Virus record (IMG/VR): IMGVR_UViG_3300044972_002389
Span: 228,892 to 292,891 of that record
Strand: one strand, 5' to 3'
Length of the DNA stretch: 64,000 nt
DNA from: a virus
Part shown: positions 1 to 8,875 of the stretch, piece after piece
How the letters are laid out: each line of letters opens with the position of its first letter
Numbering within the stretch: position 1 is the stretch's first letter
Program-made: the position numbers and the translations under genes
Notes under the pieces: generated by a model
The model's database searches: none
Seen by the model: the letters and a program-made list of their open reading frames with translations, nothing else
Told to the model about the DNA's origin: nothing

Positions 1-984
1 AGCATCATTGAAGCAGTTTACAAAACTTACAAACAAAAAGACCTTTTGGAAGACTGCATTCTCATTTACCGTATTGTGCGTGCACCTGAGCGCAGAGTGT
101 TTAAGATTGACGTGGGTCAGCTGCAAGGTCAACGTGCCATGCAGTATGTTGAAAGAGTCAAAAACGAAATTTACCAAAGGCGACTCCCAAACCGCACAGG
201 TGGTGGCTCAAGTATTATTGACAGCGCCTATAATCCCATAAGCATTACAGAAGATTTCTTCCTTGCAACCAACAGTGAACAACGCGGCACAACTATTGAC
301 ACTTTGAACGCTGGCGAAAACTTGGGCACTATTGACGACTTGAAATACTTCAACAACAAGTTGATGCGCGGGCTGGGTATTCCCAGCAGCTATTTGCCCA
401 CTGGACCAGATGATGGCACAGCAGTTTACAACGATGGCAAAGTGGGAACAGCATTTATCCAAGAGTATAGATTCAACAAATATTGCCAAAGATTGCAGAA
501 CAGTCTTGCGCCAACATTGGATATGGAATTTAAATTGTTTTTGAAGTTCCGTGGCATTGAGGTACACAGCAGTTTGTTTGAGTTGGCATTTAACGTTCCA
601 CAAAGTTTCAGTCAATATCGCAACATGAGCATTGACACTGAGCGTGTTAACCTCTTCAGTTCAGCTATGAACAGTGATGCAAGAGCTTACATGAGCAAGA
701 GATATGCGCTCAAGCGTTATCTAGGATGGACAGAAGAAGATATTCTGGAAAATGAGCGGATGTGGAAAGAAGAAAACAACGACAAAGTCAAAGGCAAGAC
801 TGGCACCAGCCCCATTGAAGACAGGGGTGTGGGACTGGGATCAATAGGGATACGCCCTTCACCAGAGCCTGATTTTGGTATGGGTGGACCTGAGATGCCT
901 CCTGAAGCCCCGCTTGAGACACCGGGATTTGAAACACCTGAAGTTGCTCCAGGTGCTGAAACACCTCCAACTGAAACACAGTAA
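1..984 (+). CDS. 20: Portal vertex protein gp20, C-terminal part (5' end outside window)
   Basis: The frame is open from base 1, so the start lies upstream; 327 residues are visible. The segment matches the gp20 portal family: an IYRIVRAPERRVF block, an RMKNEIYQ-like helix, then EDFFL and a LGIPSSYL block. The portal is a dodecameric ring at the capsid vertex that nucleates head assembly, docks terminase and lets DNA pass. The last 60 residues form a Pro/Glu-rich tail (PEMPPEAPLETP) that looks disordered. The fibre gene at 993 follows after 8 bases. In T4 the genes 20-21-22-23 are adjacent; here about 7.9 kb of fibre-related genes separate 20 from 21. The family call is firm; only the 5' limit is unknown. 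Confidence 0.93.
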   Translation, partial: SIIEAVYKTYKQKDLLEDCILIYRIVRAPERRVFKIDVGQLQGQRAMQYVERVKNEIYQRRLPNRTGGGSSIIDSAYNPISITEDFFLATNSEQRGTTIDTLNAGENLGTIDDLKYFNNKLMRGLGIPSSYLPTGPDDGTAVYNDGKVGTAFIQEYRFNKYCQRLQNSLAPTLDMEFKLFLKFRGIEVHSSLFELAFNVPQSFSQYRNMSIDTERVNLFSSAMNSDARAYMSKRYALKRYLGWTEEDILENERMWKEENNDKVKGKTGTSPIEDRGVGLGSIGIRPSPEPDFGMGGPEMPPEAPLETPGFETPEVAPGAETPPTETQ

Positions 985-992
985 ATATCAAG

Positions 993-2969
993 ATGAATAC
1001 AAATATCACAAAGACCAATGGCACTACGCTGGCAAGTATTCCGCCAGGACAGTATAACAGCACAGTTTCCAGTTTGATCCTATTTGGTAAGAATTTTGCC
1101 AATTACGGTACTTATTTGAATGAAAATCTTGTTCATCTCATGGAAAATTTTGCCGACCAAAGTCCTCCACAAAGTCCCACACAAGGACAGCTTTGGTACA
1201 AAACCACAGACAAACAAATGTATGTTTGGGAAGGCAGTGTTTGGAAACTGCTAAATGCAGAAAGCCTGCAACAGATTGCTGATGCAATTGTTAAAAATCG
1301 CATTTACGTTGCAGAAAGTGGTAATGATACCAACAGTGGACAAAGTTGGTATAGCGCCAAGCGAACTGTGAAAGCTGCATGTGCTGAAGCAGCTAGACAA
1401 ATTGCCACAGGTGCATTCCGACCTGATCACACAGCTATATTAGTAGCAGCTGGTGACTATACTGAAGACTGTCCTATTGAAATTCCGCCAGGTGTCAGCA
1501 TTATTGGCGATAATCTTAGAGCTGTTTCCATACGACCAAGAGTCGCAACTACTGATGTATTTTATTTGAACAGCAAGTGTTATGTGTATGGCATTACTGT
1601 AAGAGATCATAGATTGAATCCATCAGCATTGGATATAACTCCAGCAGGTTATGCCAACACAAGTGGAGTGAATACATCTGCACTGATCTCTACAACTCGA
1701 CAAACAGGATTTGCCTTTGGCTTTGCTCCAGGTGCAGACATCTTGGTCAGTCCCTATGTACAAAACTGTTCCAGCATTAGTGGCGATCCAGACACTGGAT
1801 CAGGGATTTACCCAGGTGGTGGCGGTGTGTTGATTGATCCCAGTGTTTTGGGACCCAATAATAGGATTCACAGCATTGTTATTGACGCATTTACTCAAAT
1901 CAATCTTGGTGGTATCGGCGTCAAAGTCATTGGCAAAGGCTACATGCAGTTGGTGAGTTTTTTCGTTAACTTCTGCCAGTTTGGCTTGCTGTGCCTTGAT
2001 GGTGGTCACGTGACTGCATTGAACAGCAATTGCAGTTTTGGCAATTATGCTCTTTGGAGTCAAGGACACCGGTATCTTGAAACCACTGACAGCCCTGTGG
2101 CTGTAAATCAAACTTGGGCCACCAATGGTGTCAGTTCTGATTTTGTCACAACGGGTGGCACTTATGTTTTGCCAAATCAATTCAGTGACTTGGAAGTGCA
2201 ATTTTTAGACACTGCAACACCGTTGCTGCCCACTGTTGACTATACAATATCAAAAGGTGTAACAGCGGGTGGTTTGCCTTGTTCAGTTATTAGCTTGAAG
2301 TCTTTGCCCATAGCTGGCCGGCAATTGCGAGCCAGGATCAAGTTTGGCTCCTTGATTGAAGCCAGCGGCTATACCATGAGCTATGCTGGTGCTGGCTTGG
2401 ATTATGCCAAACTCAGCCCCAGTCAAGATGGCAGTGGCTACGCTGATCCCAACAAATATACTATTGCACTAGCTGGTGGACGTGTATTCCATACCACAAC
2501 TGACGAAAGCGGAGACTTTTATGTGGGGGCTGTGACACCCAATCCAGCGTTTCAAGTTGGCGGATTGACTATTGCCAATGGCGGAGGCAGCTATAACGTA
2601 GGGGATACATTGAATTTCATTACCCCAGCCAACGTTAACAGCACCTATGCTGTGCCCACAACACTTAAGGTTTTGAGTGTGTCCAGTGGTGTTATTACAA
2701 GTGTTGCGATTCTTATTCCTGGATACTATCTACTTTCGGCGCCAGGTAGCACAACAATTGGCAGTTTGCCCACAAATCCCATTAGTGCAACGTCAACAAG
2801 TGGTGGTGGATCGTCAGCTACTTTTAACTTCGTGTGGGAGAAACCTCCTGCCAGACCCAGTTTCCGCATAAATCAGAGACGAGGTGCTATTGATGGACGC
2901 AGCTTTTATCAAAGCATCTTTGGATTTATGACTCCCTTTATACTTGCTCTTTCACGCAAAGGATCTTAA
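993..2969 (+). CDS. Putative tail fibre or baseplate-associated protein with beta-helix domain
   Basis: 658 residues. Residues 1-90 carry the phage structural motif 'QGQLWYKTTDKQMYVWEGSVWK', frequent near the N-terminus of fibres in marine T4-like phages. It is followed by IYVAESGNDTNSG and a region of short beta-rich repeats (residues 105-430) typical of right-handed beta-helix/pectin-lyase-like folds. The C-terminal part is Gly/Ser/Thr-rich and repetitive (GGLTIANGGGSYNVGDTLNF). It is probably a trimeric virion fibre or adhesin; exact placement cannot be read from sequence. It begins 8 bases after gene 20 and is followed by another small structural-type gene, suggesting one late transcript. 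There is only a weak ribosome site before the ATG. Confidence 0.7.
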   Translation: MNTNITKTNGTTLASIPPGQYNSTVSSLILFGKNFANYGTYLNENLVHLMENFADQSPPQSPTQGQLWYKTTDKQMYVWEGSVWKLLNAESLQQIADAIVKNRIYVAESGNDTNSGQSWYSAKRTVKAACAEAARQIATGAFRPDHTAILVAAGDYTEDCPIEIPPGVSIIGDNLRAVSIRPRVATTDVFYLNSKCYVYGITVRDHRLNPSALDITPAGYANTSGVNTSALISTTRQTGFAFGFAPGADILVSPYVQNCSSISGDPDTGSGIYPGGGGVLIDPSVLGPNNRIHSIVIDAFTQINLGGIGVKVIGKGYMQLVSFFVNFCQFGLLCLDGGHVTALNSNCSFGNYALWSQGHRYLETTDSPVAVNQTWATNGVSSDFVTTGGTYVLPNQFSDLEVQFLDTATPLLPTVDYTISKGVTAGGLPCSVISLKSLPIAGRQLRARIKFGSLIEASGYTMSYAGAGLDYAKLSPSQDGSGYADPNKYTIALAGGRVFHTTTDESGDFYVGAVTPNPAFQVGGLTIANGGGSYNVGDTLNFITPANVNSTYAVPTTLKVLSVSSGVITSVAILIPGYYLLSAPGSTTIGSLPTNPISATSTSGGGSSATFNFVWEKPPARPSFRINQRRGAIDGRSFYQSIFGFMTPFILALSRKGS

Positions 2970-2972
2970 CAT

Positions 2973-3443
2973 ATGCCTGCACCTATTTTTAACTTTCGTA
3001 ATGTCAAAGTTAGAGTTACAAATGATCAACCCACAACCATTTACAAAGTTTCAAGTTACGATCAAACTATTCCCAACACAACATTGCCTCCAGGTGTAGA
3101 TCCAACTGAAGTCAGTATTGTGTTGTTGACTGTTCAATGCAGCAACATTACAGGCAGTCCCAGCAGTCCTACTCTACGGAAAACCATCAATCTCAGTGTA
3201 TGGATTGATAATCCTCCTGATCCAGCCTATCTGCCCACTGGTAGACGTTACCTTGTTAACAATTACACAATTATTCCCAACAACGCTTTTGACCCCTTGA
3301 ATGGCAATTTGATCATGAGCAGCGGAGATACCTTGGTTGTACAAGTAAGTAATCCTCCAGCAGAAACAACCAATACCAGTACTGATAACTGTGTTGATGT
3401 TGTTGTAAGCCTATTGGAAATTGCCAATGCGACTGCCAATTAA
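2973..3443 (+). CDS. Hypothetical protein in the fibre operon
   Basis: 156 residues, ATG preceded by AAAGGAT. It is rich in Thr, Asn, Pro and Val with predicted beta strands, and ends in VDVVVSLLEIANATAN. There is no signal peptide and no recognisable catalytic motif. It sits 3 bases after the beta-helix fibre and 9 bases before the collagen-like genes, so it is most likely a small virion or fibre accessory protein, for example an attachment or capping protein. No family recognised; the function is inferred from position only. Confidence 0.55.
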   Translation: MPAPIFNFRNVKVRVTNDQPTTIYKVSSYDQTIPNTTLPPGVDPTEVSIVLLTVQCSNITGSPSSPTLRKTINLSVWIDNPPDPAYLPTGRRYLVNNYTIIPNNAFDPLNGNLIMSSGDTLVVQVSNPPAETTNTSTDNCVDVVVSLLEIANATAN

Positions 3444-3452
3444 GGACTAAGC

Positions 3453-4007
3453 ATGCCAAAGCTACTTGATAACCGCGTTGTTGGATCAGCTGATCTTATT
3501 GATGTGCAACTGGAAGGTGTTCCAGCTGGCTTGGTATTGAAAGTCTCTGCCAACGGAGAGCAATTCTTTTTTGGGCAACAAATTGGACCACCTGGACCTC
3601 CAGGTATTATTGGCACAGCAGGGAGCCCTGGCCCTCAAGGACCACCAGGAGATGACACATTTGTTGTTGGTCCACCTGGGCCTCCTGGTCCTCCTGGTAT
3701 GGGAGGGGGAATTCCTGGAAGCCCAGGAGTTCAAGGACCTCCAGGTCCAAACAAAGGCCCGCCAGGCGATCAAGGACCCAATGGTGATACTGGGCCAACA
3801 GGACCACAAATAACTGATCAACAACATTATGCAGCAGTTTTCAGCACTGCTGGTCCACAAACATGGACAGCGCCACCTGGTGTTAGGCGTGCTAGAATAA
3901 CACTGATCGGTGGAGGGGCTGGGGGAACGTTGGGCATTTATGTGCCTCCAGGTTCAGTTCCACCTACAGAAGGTGGCCCTGGGGCTGGCGGCGGAGGACT
4001 ATTTTGA
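3453..4007 (+). CDS. Collagen-like fibre protein paralogue 1, N-terminal part (interrupted)
   Basis: 184 residues, with AAGGA upstream of the ATG. The N-terminal about 42 residues ([15 protein letters not shown]..., [10 protein letters not shown]) are shared with the genes at 4514 and 5447. Residues 46-118 are Gly-X-Y repeats rich in Gly-Pro-Pro, the collagen triple-helix signature. Then follow [21 protein letters not shown], the start of a Gly-rich C-terminal domain, and a TGA stop at 4005-4007 inside that domain. The missing half of the domain is encoded in the same frame from about 4122 to 4514. The gene is therefore interrupted by about 115-130 bases relative to its two paralogues. The product is probably a trimeric fibre or adhesin; whether the two halves are joined is unknown. 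Confidence 0.72.
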   Translation: MPKLLDNRVVGSADLIDVQLEGVPAGLVLKVSANGEQFFFGQQIGPPGPPGIIGTAGSPGPQGPPGDDTFVVGPPGPPGPPGMGGGIPGSPGVQGPPGPNKGPPGDQGPNGDTGPTGPQITDQQHYAAVFSTAGPQTWTAPPGVRRARITLIGGGAGGTLGIYVPPGSVPPTEGGPGAGGGGLF

Positions 4008-4121
4008 TTACCATAAGTAGTAACAGAGTCGTAGCATAAGACAGCCATTGTCTATTATAGGGATTTAAGGCTATGCAACGCTGGGACTAAACAGTTGGGG
4101 TGTAACAATGGATAGCTATAG
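4008..4121 (+). other. Stop-containing insertion splitting a collagen-like gene
   Basis: Between the TGA at 4005-4007 and the last in-frame stop at 4119-4121, all three plus frames carry stops and there is no gene. Both flanking halves are in the same frame, so the insertion length is a multiple of three. A short hairpin is visible (GACAGCCATTGTC, about 4041-4053). The word GATTAC recurs at both edges (after position 4004 and near 4124). It is too short for a normal group I or II intron and I see no conserved intron core. Possibilities are a degenerate intron, a translational bypass element, or simple damage with reinitiation. Confidence 0.5.
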
Positions 4122-4133
4122 AGGATTACTGTT

Positions 4134-4514
4134 ATGAGTGGAAGCATTGGCGGATGGTTTACTGGCCTGGCTGGAGGCTCTGGAGCAATTTTACGGCTGT
4201 GGGTAGATATAATCCCAAATGCCACCTATAATCTTCAAGTTGGTGCTGGAGGTCAAGGGCAAACATCTGCCACAGTTCCTCCAACAAATGGAGGCAACAC
4301 TACTATGAGCGGACCAGGTGGAGTATTTTATTCTGCTGGAGGCGGCGTAGCAGTGAGTGGAGGCAATGCAGGCACGACACCAAACATAATTTGGCCCTTG
4401 GTACCTGGATCATATCTCCATGGTTTGGCAGGTGCAGGAGGCGATCCCACTAAGCCAAATCCTGCAGGGTCAAATGGCTCAGCTGGCCTTATTTTGATTG
4501 AATGGATTAACTAA
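4134..4514 (+). CDS. Collagen-like fibre protein paralogue 1, C-terminal Gly-rich domain
   Basis: 126 residues completing the Gly-rich domain cut at 4007: [20 protein letters not shown] aligns with the equivalent parts of the two paralogues, as does the ending LILIEWIN (ALIEWI and VLIEYV in the others). AGAGG lies 9 bases before the ATG, so it could be translated as an independent polypeptide. It has no collagen repeats of its own. It overlaps the ATG of the next paralogue (TAATG), consistent with translational coupling. It is either a separate fibre subunit or exon two of a joined product. Confidence 0.6.
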   Translation: MSGSIGGWFTGLAGGSGAILRLWVDIIPNATYNLQVGAGGQGQTSATVPPTNGGNTTMSGPGGVFYSAGGGVAVSGGNAGTTPNIIWPLVPGSYLHGLAGAGGDPTKPNPAGSNGSAGLILIEWIN

Positions 4515-5443
4515 TGCCTCGCTTACTTGATAACCGTATTGTTGGCCCATCACGAGACGTTTTGACTACAACATTATATGGGGCACCTGCCGGGTATGTG
4601 TTACGAGTATCCCCCACAGGAGATACACTTGTGGTCACAACCCCAGGTGGCCCACTGGGTCCTCCAGGTCCTCCTGGCCCCGCTGGACTAGCAGGGCCTG
4701 TTGGGCCACCTGGAGCCAGCAGTGCATTAGTAGGTGATACAGGTCCCCCAGGTCCTCCTGGTCCTGCAGGAGGACCTCCTGGTCCTGCAGGTTTAACTGG
4801 ACCAACGGGACCAGGCGGGGGACCAGTGGGTCCTCCAGGACCGCCTGGAATTACTGGACCTATTGGGCCGCCTAGTGGCAATCAAGATATAAATGCAGCA
4901 CAACTTGTGTCTCCTGGTGTATGGACAGCACCCCCAGGTGTGTTTTCTGTTAAGCTGACACTTATTGGAGCAGGGGGAGGCGGTAGTTTGCCCGTGAGTG
5001 GGGGTAGTCCAATTGAATTTGACAATAGTGCTCAATCTGGTTGGACAATACAAGGTATTCCTGGAAGCAGTGGTGGCGTAAATGAACAATGGGTAACTGT
5101 GCAGGGCGGACAAAATTACAATGTCACAATAGGAGTTGGGGGTAGTGGAGCTATAATATCTGGAGGTGGGGTGTACCCCAATGAAAATAATATTCCAACA
5201 TATTACCCACAATATATATACGTTCCACCAAGTCCTGGCACCCCTACAACATGGAGTGGTCCAGGCAGTCCCACAGTCGTAGCAGGCGGCGGCCCATCAG
5301 CAGGCACCCCCGCAGGAATTCTGGGTACTCCTGGAGTGAATTCCCCCTTAAGTGTGGGATTGGGTGTGGCAACAGTCTATGGATTTGGGGCAGGAGCAGA
5401 ACAACAGGGCGGCCCTGGTGCAGCACTTATAGAATGGATTTAA
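4514..5443 (+). CDS. Collagen-like fibre protein paralogue 2
   Basis: 309 residues. The N-terminus [11 protein letters not shown]...[15 protein letters not shown] is shared with its neighbours. Residues 48-118 are a collagen-like Gly-X-Y run dominated by [29 protein letters not shown] then opens a Gly-rich C-terminal domain ending ALIEWI. This is the intact reference for the split paralogue upstream. Bacterial and phage collagen-like segments form trimeric rods, and the Gly-rich end resembles host-range tips of tail fibres. The start codon overlaps the preceding stop. Collagen repeats in such proteins normally carry no hydroxyproline, but see the adjacent oxygenase at 6379-6987. Confidence 0.75.
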   Translation: MPRLLDNRIVGPSRDVLTTTLYGAPAGYVLRVSPTGDTLVVTTPGGPLGPPGPPGPAGLAGPVGPPGASSALVGDTGPPGPPGPAGGPPGPAGLTGPTGPGGGPVGPPGPPGITGPIGPPSGNQDINAAQLVSPGVWTAPPGVFSVKLTLIGAGGGGSLPVSGGSPIEFDNSAQSGWTIQGIPGSSGGVNEQWVTVQGGQNYNVTIGVGGSGAIISGGGVYPNENNIPTYYPQYIYVPPSPGTPTTWSGPGSPTVVAGGGPSAGTPAGILGTPGVNSPLSVGLGVATVYGFGAGAEQQGGPGAALIEWI

Positions 5444-5446
5444 AAG

Positions 5447-6382
5447 ATGCCAAAACTTCTTGATAAGCGTATAATAGGCGGGTCTGCAGACGTCCTGAAT
5501 ACAATACTGATTGGTGTGCCTGCTGGGTTGCCCCTTATAGTGGCGCCAACAGGCGCCGCTTTGCTGTTGGGTCCAGCCACAAGTTTTCCAGGCGTAAGGG
5601 GGCCTACAGGGCCTACAGGATTGGGAGGAGCGCCAGGATTTGGTGGATTTCCTGCCCCTCCAGGTGTAAAAGGTGCCACTGGGTCTGCTGGGCAGCCTGG
5701 CCCATTAGCAGGACCACCAGGCACACTAGGGGCAACCGGGCCAGTAGGTGGCGCTGGCCCGACCGGAGACCCAGGGGCAACAGGAACTCTTGGTTTTCCA
5801 GGACCCCAAGGGACAGGCCAAAAATTAGCAGTAGCTGGCTTTTTGTCTCCCAGTACATGGGCTGTGCCTGCTACAACTACTAATGTAAAAATCACAACTG
5901 TGGGCGGAGGAGGAGCAGGTGGTTGGGGAGCAATTTATACAACACAGGATTACACAGGTGCTGACGGCGGCTATGCTGATGGTCCCACTATAAAACTAAT
6001 TGGAGGCAAGGGTGGACCAGGTGCCGCTATAGAAACATGGATACCGGTCACGGCAGGCAGTAATTTGCAAGTAATAGTTGGAGGTGGTGGGGCTGCTAAC
6101 ATTAGTAATTCTGGAAACCCTGGCACGCCCAGCCAACTTTTGGATCAAAGTGGAATAGCCCTTGTTACAGCAGGTGGTGGAAGCGGCGGCCTCAATGCCA
6201 ACATCTTCACACCCGGTGCCAATGGTGCGAGAGGAACTGCCACCAGCATAGGCCCGCTGGTTTACTTGAATGCTGACTTAGGCCTTAGGTTTGGTTACGG
6301 GGGCGTGGGCCGAGACGATACATCAGCATCAGGTGGACAACCAGGTGCAGTTCTTATAGAATATGTTGCTGTAGGTCCTTAA
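5447..6382 (+). CDS. Collagen-like fibre protein paralogue 3
   Basis: 311 residues. It has the same plan as the two preceding genes: [17 protein letters not shown] head, a collagen-like Gly-X-Y region (about residues 45-124, with more Ala/Thr and fewer GPP triplets), and a Gly-rich C-terminal domain beginning [22 protein letters not shown] and ending [10 protein letters not shown]. The last bases overlap the end of the opposing oxygenase gene by 4 bp. Divergence among the three copies is greatest in the C-terminal domain, as expected if that part contacts variable host surfaces. Probably a virion fibre; exact location unknown. Confidence 0.74.
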   Translation: MPKLLDKRIIGGSADVLNTILIGVPAGLPLIVAPTGAALLLGPATSFPGVRGPTGPTGLGGAPGFGGFPAPPGVKGATGSAGQPGPLAGPPGTLGATGPVGGAGPTGDPGATGTLGFPGPQGTGQKLAVAGFLSPSTWAVPATTTNVKITTVGGGGAGGWGAIYTTQDYTGADGGYADGPTIKLIGGKGGPGAAIETWIPVTAGSNLQVIVGGGGAANISNSGNPGTPSQLLDQSGIALVTAGGGSGGLNANIFTPGANGARGTATSIGPLVYLNADLGLRFGYGGVGRDDTSASGGQPGAVLIEYVAVGP

Positions 6383-6987
6383 CGCAGTGCTGGACCAGTT
6401 AACCAAGCCACCAAAGTGCGGCGTAACCCACTTGTAACGGGTGTTACTCTATGCAGAACAAAGCTGGGAAAAACGGCTACAAGGCCTAGATCCTTGCTAA
6501 TGGTTTGTGGATCAGCGCCTAACTTAACTTGTAGATTGCCACCTTCATACTCACAGGGATCGCTCAATTGTAAAACTACACTGAGTTTTCGAGGACCGTG
6601 GTTTGTGGAAGTGATGCCACTGTCAATATGCCAGGTGTAGTGACCCTCATCATCCCCGTAGTATTCAGTGTATTGCAGGTGTTCACCAAATCCCCACAAA
6701 TCAAAGCGAAAATGCTGGCCATTTAAATTACGAACAATATTACCCAAGCGTTGATAAATCCAATCAGTGTCAGGACTGGCTTCAATCCAACTGGTTTTGC
6801 TTTTGCGTATTTGTTCATAATTTTGAGCGGGATCAAATCCACCAATTACCGCTTTTCCTGGCTGTCTAGCCTGCCCTAGTTGAATTATCTTTTTTATATC
6901 ATCTCCTGAAAATCCATCTTTCCAGGTTGCTACGTTTGCCTCACCAGCGCCAAAGCTGGGACTTGGTAAAAATTGATAAATTGACAC
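6379..6987 (-). CDS. 2-oxoglutarate/Fe(II) oxygenase, prolyl 4-hydroxylase-like
   Basis: 202 residues from a GTG at 6987 with AGGGAG at good spacing; a TTG at 7038 would give 219 residues. Family hallmarks: iron ligands in HID (His120, Asp122), a distal His179 in FPSFVLHRV, and the 2-oxoglutarate-binding Arg in [19 protein letters not shown] lies between them, as in the P4Hc family. These enzymes use O2 and 2-oxoglutarate to hydroxylate prolines or other residues. It is convergent with, and overlaps by 4 bp, a run of three Gly-Pro-Pro collagen-like genes, so those proteins are the obvious candidate substrate. Oxygenases of this family are common in T4-like cyanophages with unknown targets; the substrate here is inferred. 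Confidence 0.85.
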   Translation of the reverse strand: MSIYQFLPSPSFGAGEANVATWKDGFSGDDIKKIIQLGQARQPGKAVIGGFDPAQNYEQIRKSKTSWIEASPDTDWIYQRLGNIVRNLNGQHFRFDLWGFGEHLQYTEYYGDDEGHYTWHIDSGITSTNHGPRKLSVVLQLSDPCEYEGGNLQVKLGADPQTISKDLGLVAVFPSFVLHRVTPVTSGLRRTLVAWLTGPALR

Positions 6988-7049
6988 TCTGTTGCTCCCT
7001 TTGATTTGAACTATACAAGGGCCTTTGTTTCTCTGCAATAAATAGATTT

Positions 7050-7277
7050 ATGAGAGCAATGGATTTAGATAGTGCTGGCTATTACAGCCCAGACCAAGAT
7101 CATTATACTATGCAAAATCAGTATGACCCGCGTCGACCCAAGATTACAATCGCACATTTAAATCAAATGAAAAGAATGCGTAGTGCCAAGAAATTGGAAA
7201 ATCTTGTGCGCAGAGATCTTTTGGGCCTGTTGTATGGCGCTCCCTCTGCTGAAGGCGGCGGAATGCCAGGCATGTAG
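7050..7277 (+). CDS. Hypothetical small basic protein upstream of the capsid genes
   Basis: 75 residues with possible starts at 7050 or 7059. The core HLNQMKRMRSAKKLENLVRRDLLGLLYGAP is a basic amphipathic helix; the end is Gly-rich. A late-promoter-like AATAAATA lies at 7037-7044, so close to the ATG that the leader would be very short. The position just before the prohead core, protease and scaffold genes is that of small prohead genes such as 67 in T4, but I do not recognise true homology. Function unknown. Confidence 0.55.
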   Translation: MRAMDLDSAGYYSPDQDHYTMQNQYDPRRPKITIAHLNQMKRMRSAKKLENLVRRDLLGLLYGAPSAEGGGMPGM

Positions 7278-7299
7278 TCTAAAATTGCCTTATTTTCCA

Positions 7300-7307
7300 T
7301 ATAAATC
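7300..7307 (+). promoter_or_regulatory. Possible T4-type late promoter (7/8 match)
   Basis: TATAAATC, one mismatch to the T4 late box TATAAATA. It lies about 65 bases before the ATG of the acidic core gene; a weaker TCTAAATA follows near 7328. Confidence 0.45.
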
Positions 7308-7373
7308 CAAGTTATTCTTCAACTCCTTCTAAATAAACACAGAGTCTATCAACTTTACCAAAGGAGACAAACT

Positions 7374-8735
7374 ATGGCTAATAGCAAGCTGTTGAAGGTA
7401 ATGGATTACCTTATCAACGAGCAAGAAGACAAGGCTCGTGACCTGTTGCACCAAATCTTCATTGAGAAGGCACGTGCAATTCACGAGGAAATGCTAAGTG
7501 ACGACGAGCATGAAATGGACAGGGACGAGGGCAGAAATCTCGGAGATGACATTGAATTTCACAAAGAAGAAATTGAGAATGAAGAGCATTATGGCGACGG
7601 CACAATGGAAGATGTTGACCTCGATGACGCGGTTGAAGATCTCACAGTAAGTGCTGGCGATGATGAAGATGCTGACGATGTTGATGTTGACGTGGAAGAC
7701 GATGACATAGACATGGACGCTGAAGACGACATGGACGATGAAGACGACATGGACGATGAAGAAATGGATGCTGATGAAGCTGAAATGGATGCAGACATGG
7801 ACCACGACGAGGAAGCTGAAGGCGAGCGTCTAAAAGACATTGAGCAAGCAATTGAAGAGTTGACTGCTGAATTTGAAGCTATGAAGGCTGAACTACATGG
7901 TGAACATGGTGATGCAGAGGGAGATAAAATGCCCCTGCAGGAAATGGCAGATTCGGGCACTACGCCTGGTGGTAAACAGTACAAAATTAGCGGCGATTTT
8001 GAAACCGTGACTGTTAATGGAACTTCTTACCCAATCCGCAAACTGAGTGGTCAAGGGGACAACCCCGACTACGTAATAGATGACATCCATATTGGTCAAA
8101 CATATCAGGACATGCCACACCCTGACGCGGATGAGGAAGACTATGAGGAAGAATATGAAGTCTGGACAGAAGCACCAGGACAAGCAGATAACACCCTACA
8201 CGTTGGTACGTGGGATGAGTGCTGGAACTTTTTAATTGATCAACTAGGAAGTGAAGACCATTCGCGTTTGAAAAGACGCCTACAGCGCGATGCTAGCGGT
8301 GGTGGCATGAGAGAAGGCTGGATGGACAACACTGACGACCTTGATGAAGACTATGATGATCTTGATGAAGCCATTGCCCTCGATACAGTTCATGTTGATC
8401 TCAAGAAAGTTGGCGAAGTTGGCTCAGGAAAGTTTTCTCGTAGTGATGTAAGCAAGCATAGCCCAGTGCCCAAAGGCGTTCAAAGCCCTGTTCCAGGTGC
8501 CAAGCCAGTTGTGACAGGCAAGGGATCAAAGGCTGATGGATATCATCTTCAATCTGCCCCCACAAGTGCCAGTATGAACTTGTCCAACCGTCGCAAGAAG
8601 GCTAGTGAAGACATGACTCATGTCAGCAAGGAAGGCAGCACAAAGGCCATGTTGAACAAAGATCGTTCAGAAGGTTTTGGCGCCGCCAACGTTCGCAGCC
8701 CACTGGGCAGCACCGGCACAACACCAAAGAAGTAA
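7374..8735 (+). CDS. Highly acidic putative prohead core protein (gp67/gp68-like)
   Basis: 453 residues, AAGGAG before the ATG. Residues 1-45 (LLKVMDYLINEQEDKARDLLHQIFIEKARAI) resemble the N-terminal helix of gp68-type core proteins. Residues 80-150 are an extreme Asp/Glu/Met tract (DDEDDMDDEEMDADEAEMD). Residues 150-175 form a coiled coil. The C-terminal third is basic and Ser/Gly-rich with many SPVPG-type linkers. It sits directly before the prohead protease and scaffold, the T4 order for core genes 67 and 68. T4 core proteins are cut by gp21 during maturation; it is plausible that the acidic tract is processed similarly. It is much longer than T4 gp67/68 (80-141 residues). A perfect hairpin follows. 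Confidence 0.65.
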   Translation: MANSKLLKVMDYLINEQEDKARDLLHQIFIEKARAIHEEMLSDDEHEMDRDEGRNLGDDIEFHKEEIENEEHYGDGTMEDVDLDDAVEDLTVSAGDDEDADDVDVDVEDDDIDMDAEDDMDDEDDMDDEEMDADEAEMDADMDHDEEAEGERLKDIEQAIEELTAEFEAMKAELHGEHGDAEGDKMPLQEMADSGTTPGGKQYKISGDFETVTVNGTSYPIRKLSGQGDNPDYVIDDIHIGQTYQDMPHPDADEEDYEEEYEVWTEAPGQADNTLHVGTWDECWNFLIDQLGSEDHSRLKRRLQRDASGGGMREGWMDNTDDLDEDYDDLDEAIALDTVHVDLKKVGEVGSGKFSRSDVSKHSPVPKGVQSPVPGAKPVVTGKGSKADGYHLQSAPTSASMNLSNRRKKASEDMTHVSKEGSTKAMLNKDRSEGFGAANVRSPLGSTGTTPKK

Positions 8736-8751
8736 TTTATCAACAAGAAAT

Positions 8752-8780
8752 TATGCTGTAACTCAAAAGGTTACAGCATA
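8752..8780 (+). terminator. Hairpin terminator after the core protein gene
   Basis: A perfect 11-bp stem (TATGCTGTAAC / GTTACAGCATA) with a 7-base loop, followed by a short T-containing tail (GTTCTTTG). Confidence 0.7.
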
Positions 8781-8837
8781 GTTCTTTGAAAAAACACTGG
8801 TTTCTTACTGGAAATCCAGCTGTTTCAGATAGTGTTG

Positions 8838-8844
8838 TTAAATA
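8838..8844 (+). promoter_or_regulatory. Possible late promoter for the protease-scaffold-capsid operon
   Basis: TTAAATA, matching the 3' part of the T4 late box, 31 bases before the gene 21 ATG and just downstream of the hairpin at 8752-8780. Confidence 0.4.
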
Positions 8845-8875
8845 TTGTTACTACGAAACTAAACAGGAAACAAAA

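Noticed and set aside
1800-2201. 133-residue minus-strand frame in the beta-helix fibre
   Set aside because: No start signal and no family; the plus-strand frame is continuous and conserved in type.
3607-3860. Other small frames within the first collagen-like gene
   Set aside because: Reading-frame shadows of a low-complexity repeat.
4008-4121. Group I or II intron in the split collagen-like gene
   Set aside because: Too short and no P7-like or domain V-like core visible; kept only as an unexplained insertion.
4507-4881. Minus-strand open frame across collagen repeats (and similar at 5440-5895)
   Set aside because: Mirror of the Gly-Pro-Pro coding repeat (GGP on both strands), no ribosome site, sits fully inside a strong plus-strand gene.
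7494-7984. Ser/Ile-rich minus-strand frames over the acidic core gene
   Set aside because: They are the complement of the GAC/GAT/GAA repeats of the acidic tract.
8786-8875. 30-residue N-terminal extension of gp21
   Set aside because: The upstream start lacks a ribosome site and overlaps the tail of a terminator; MVSILQEHL at 8876 has CAGGAAAC.
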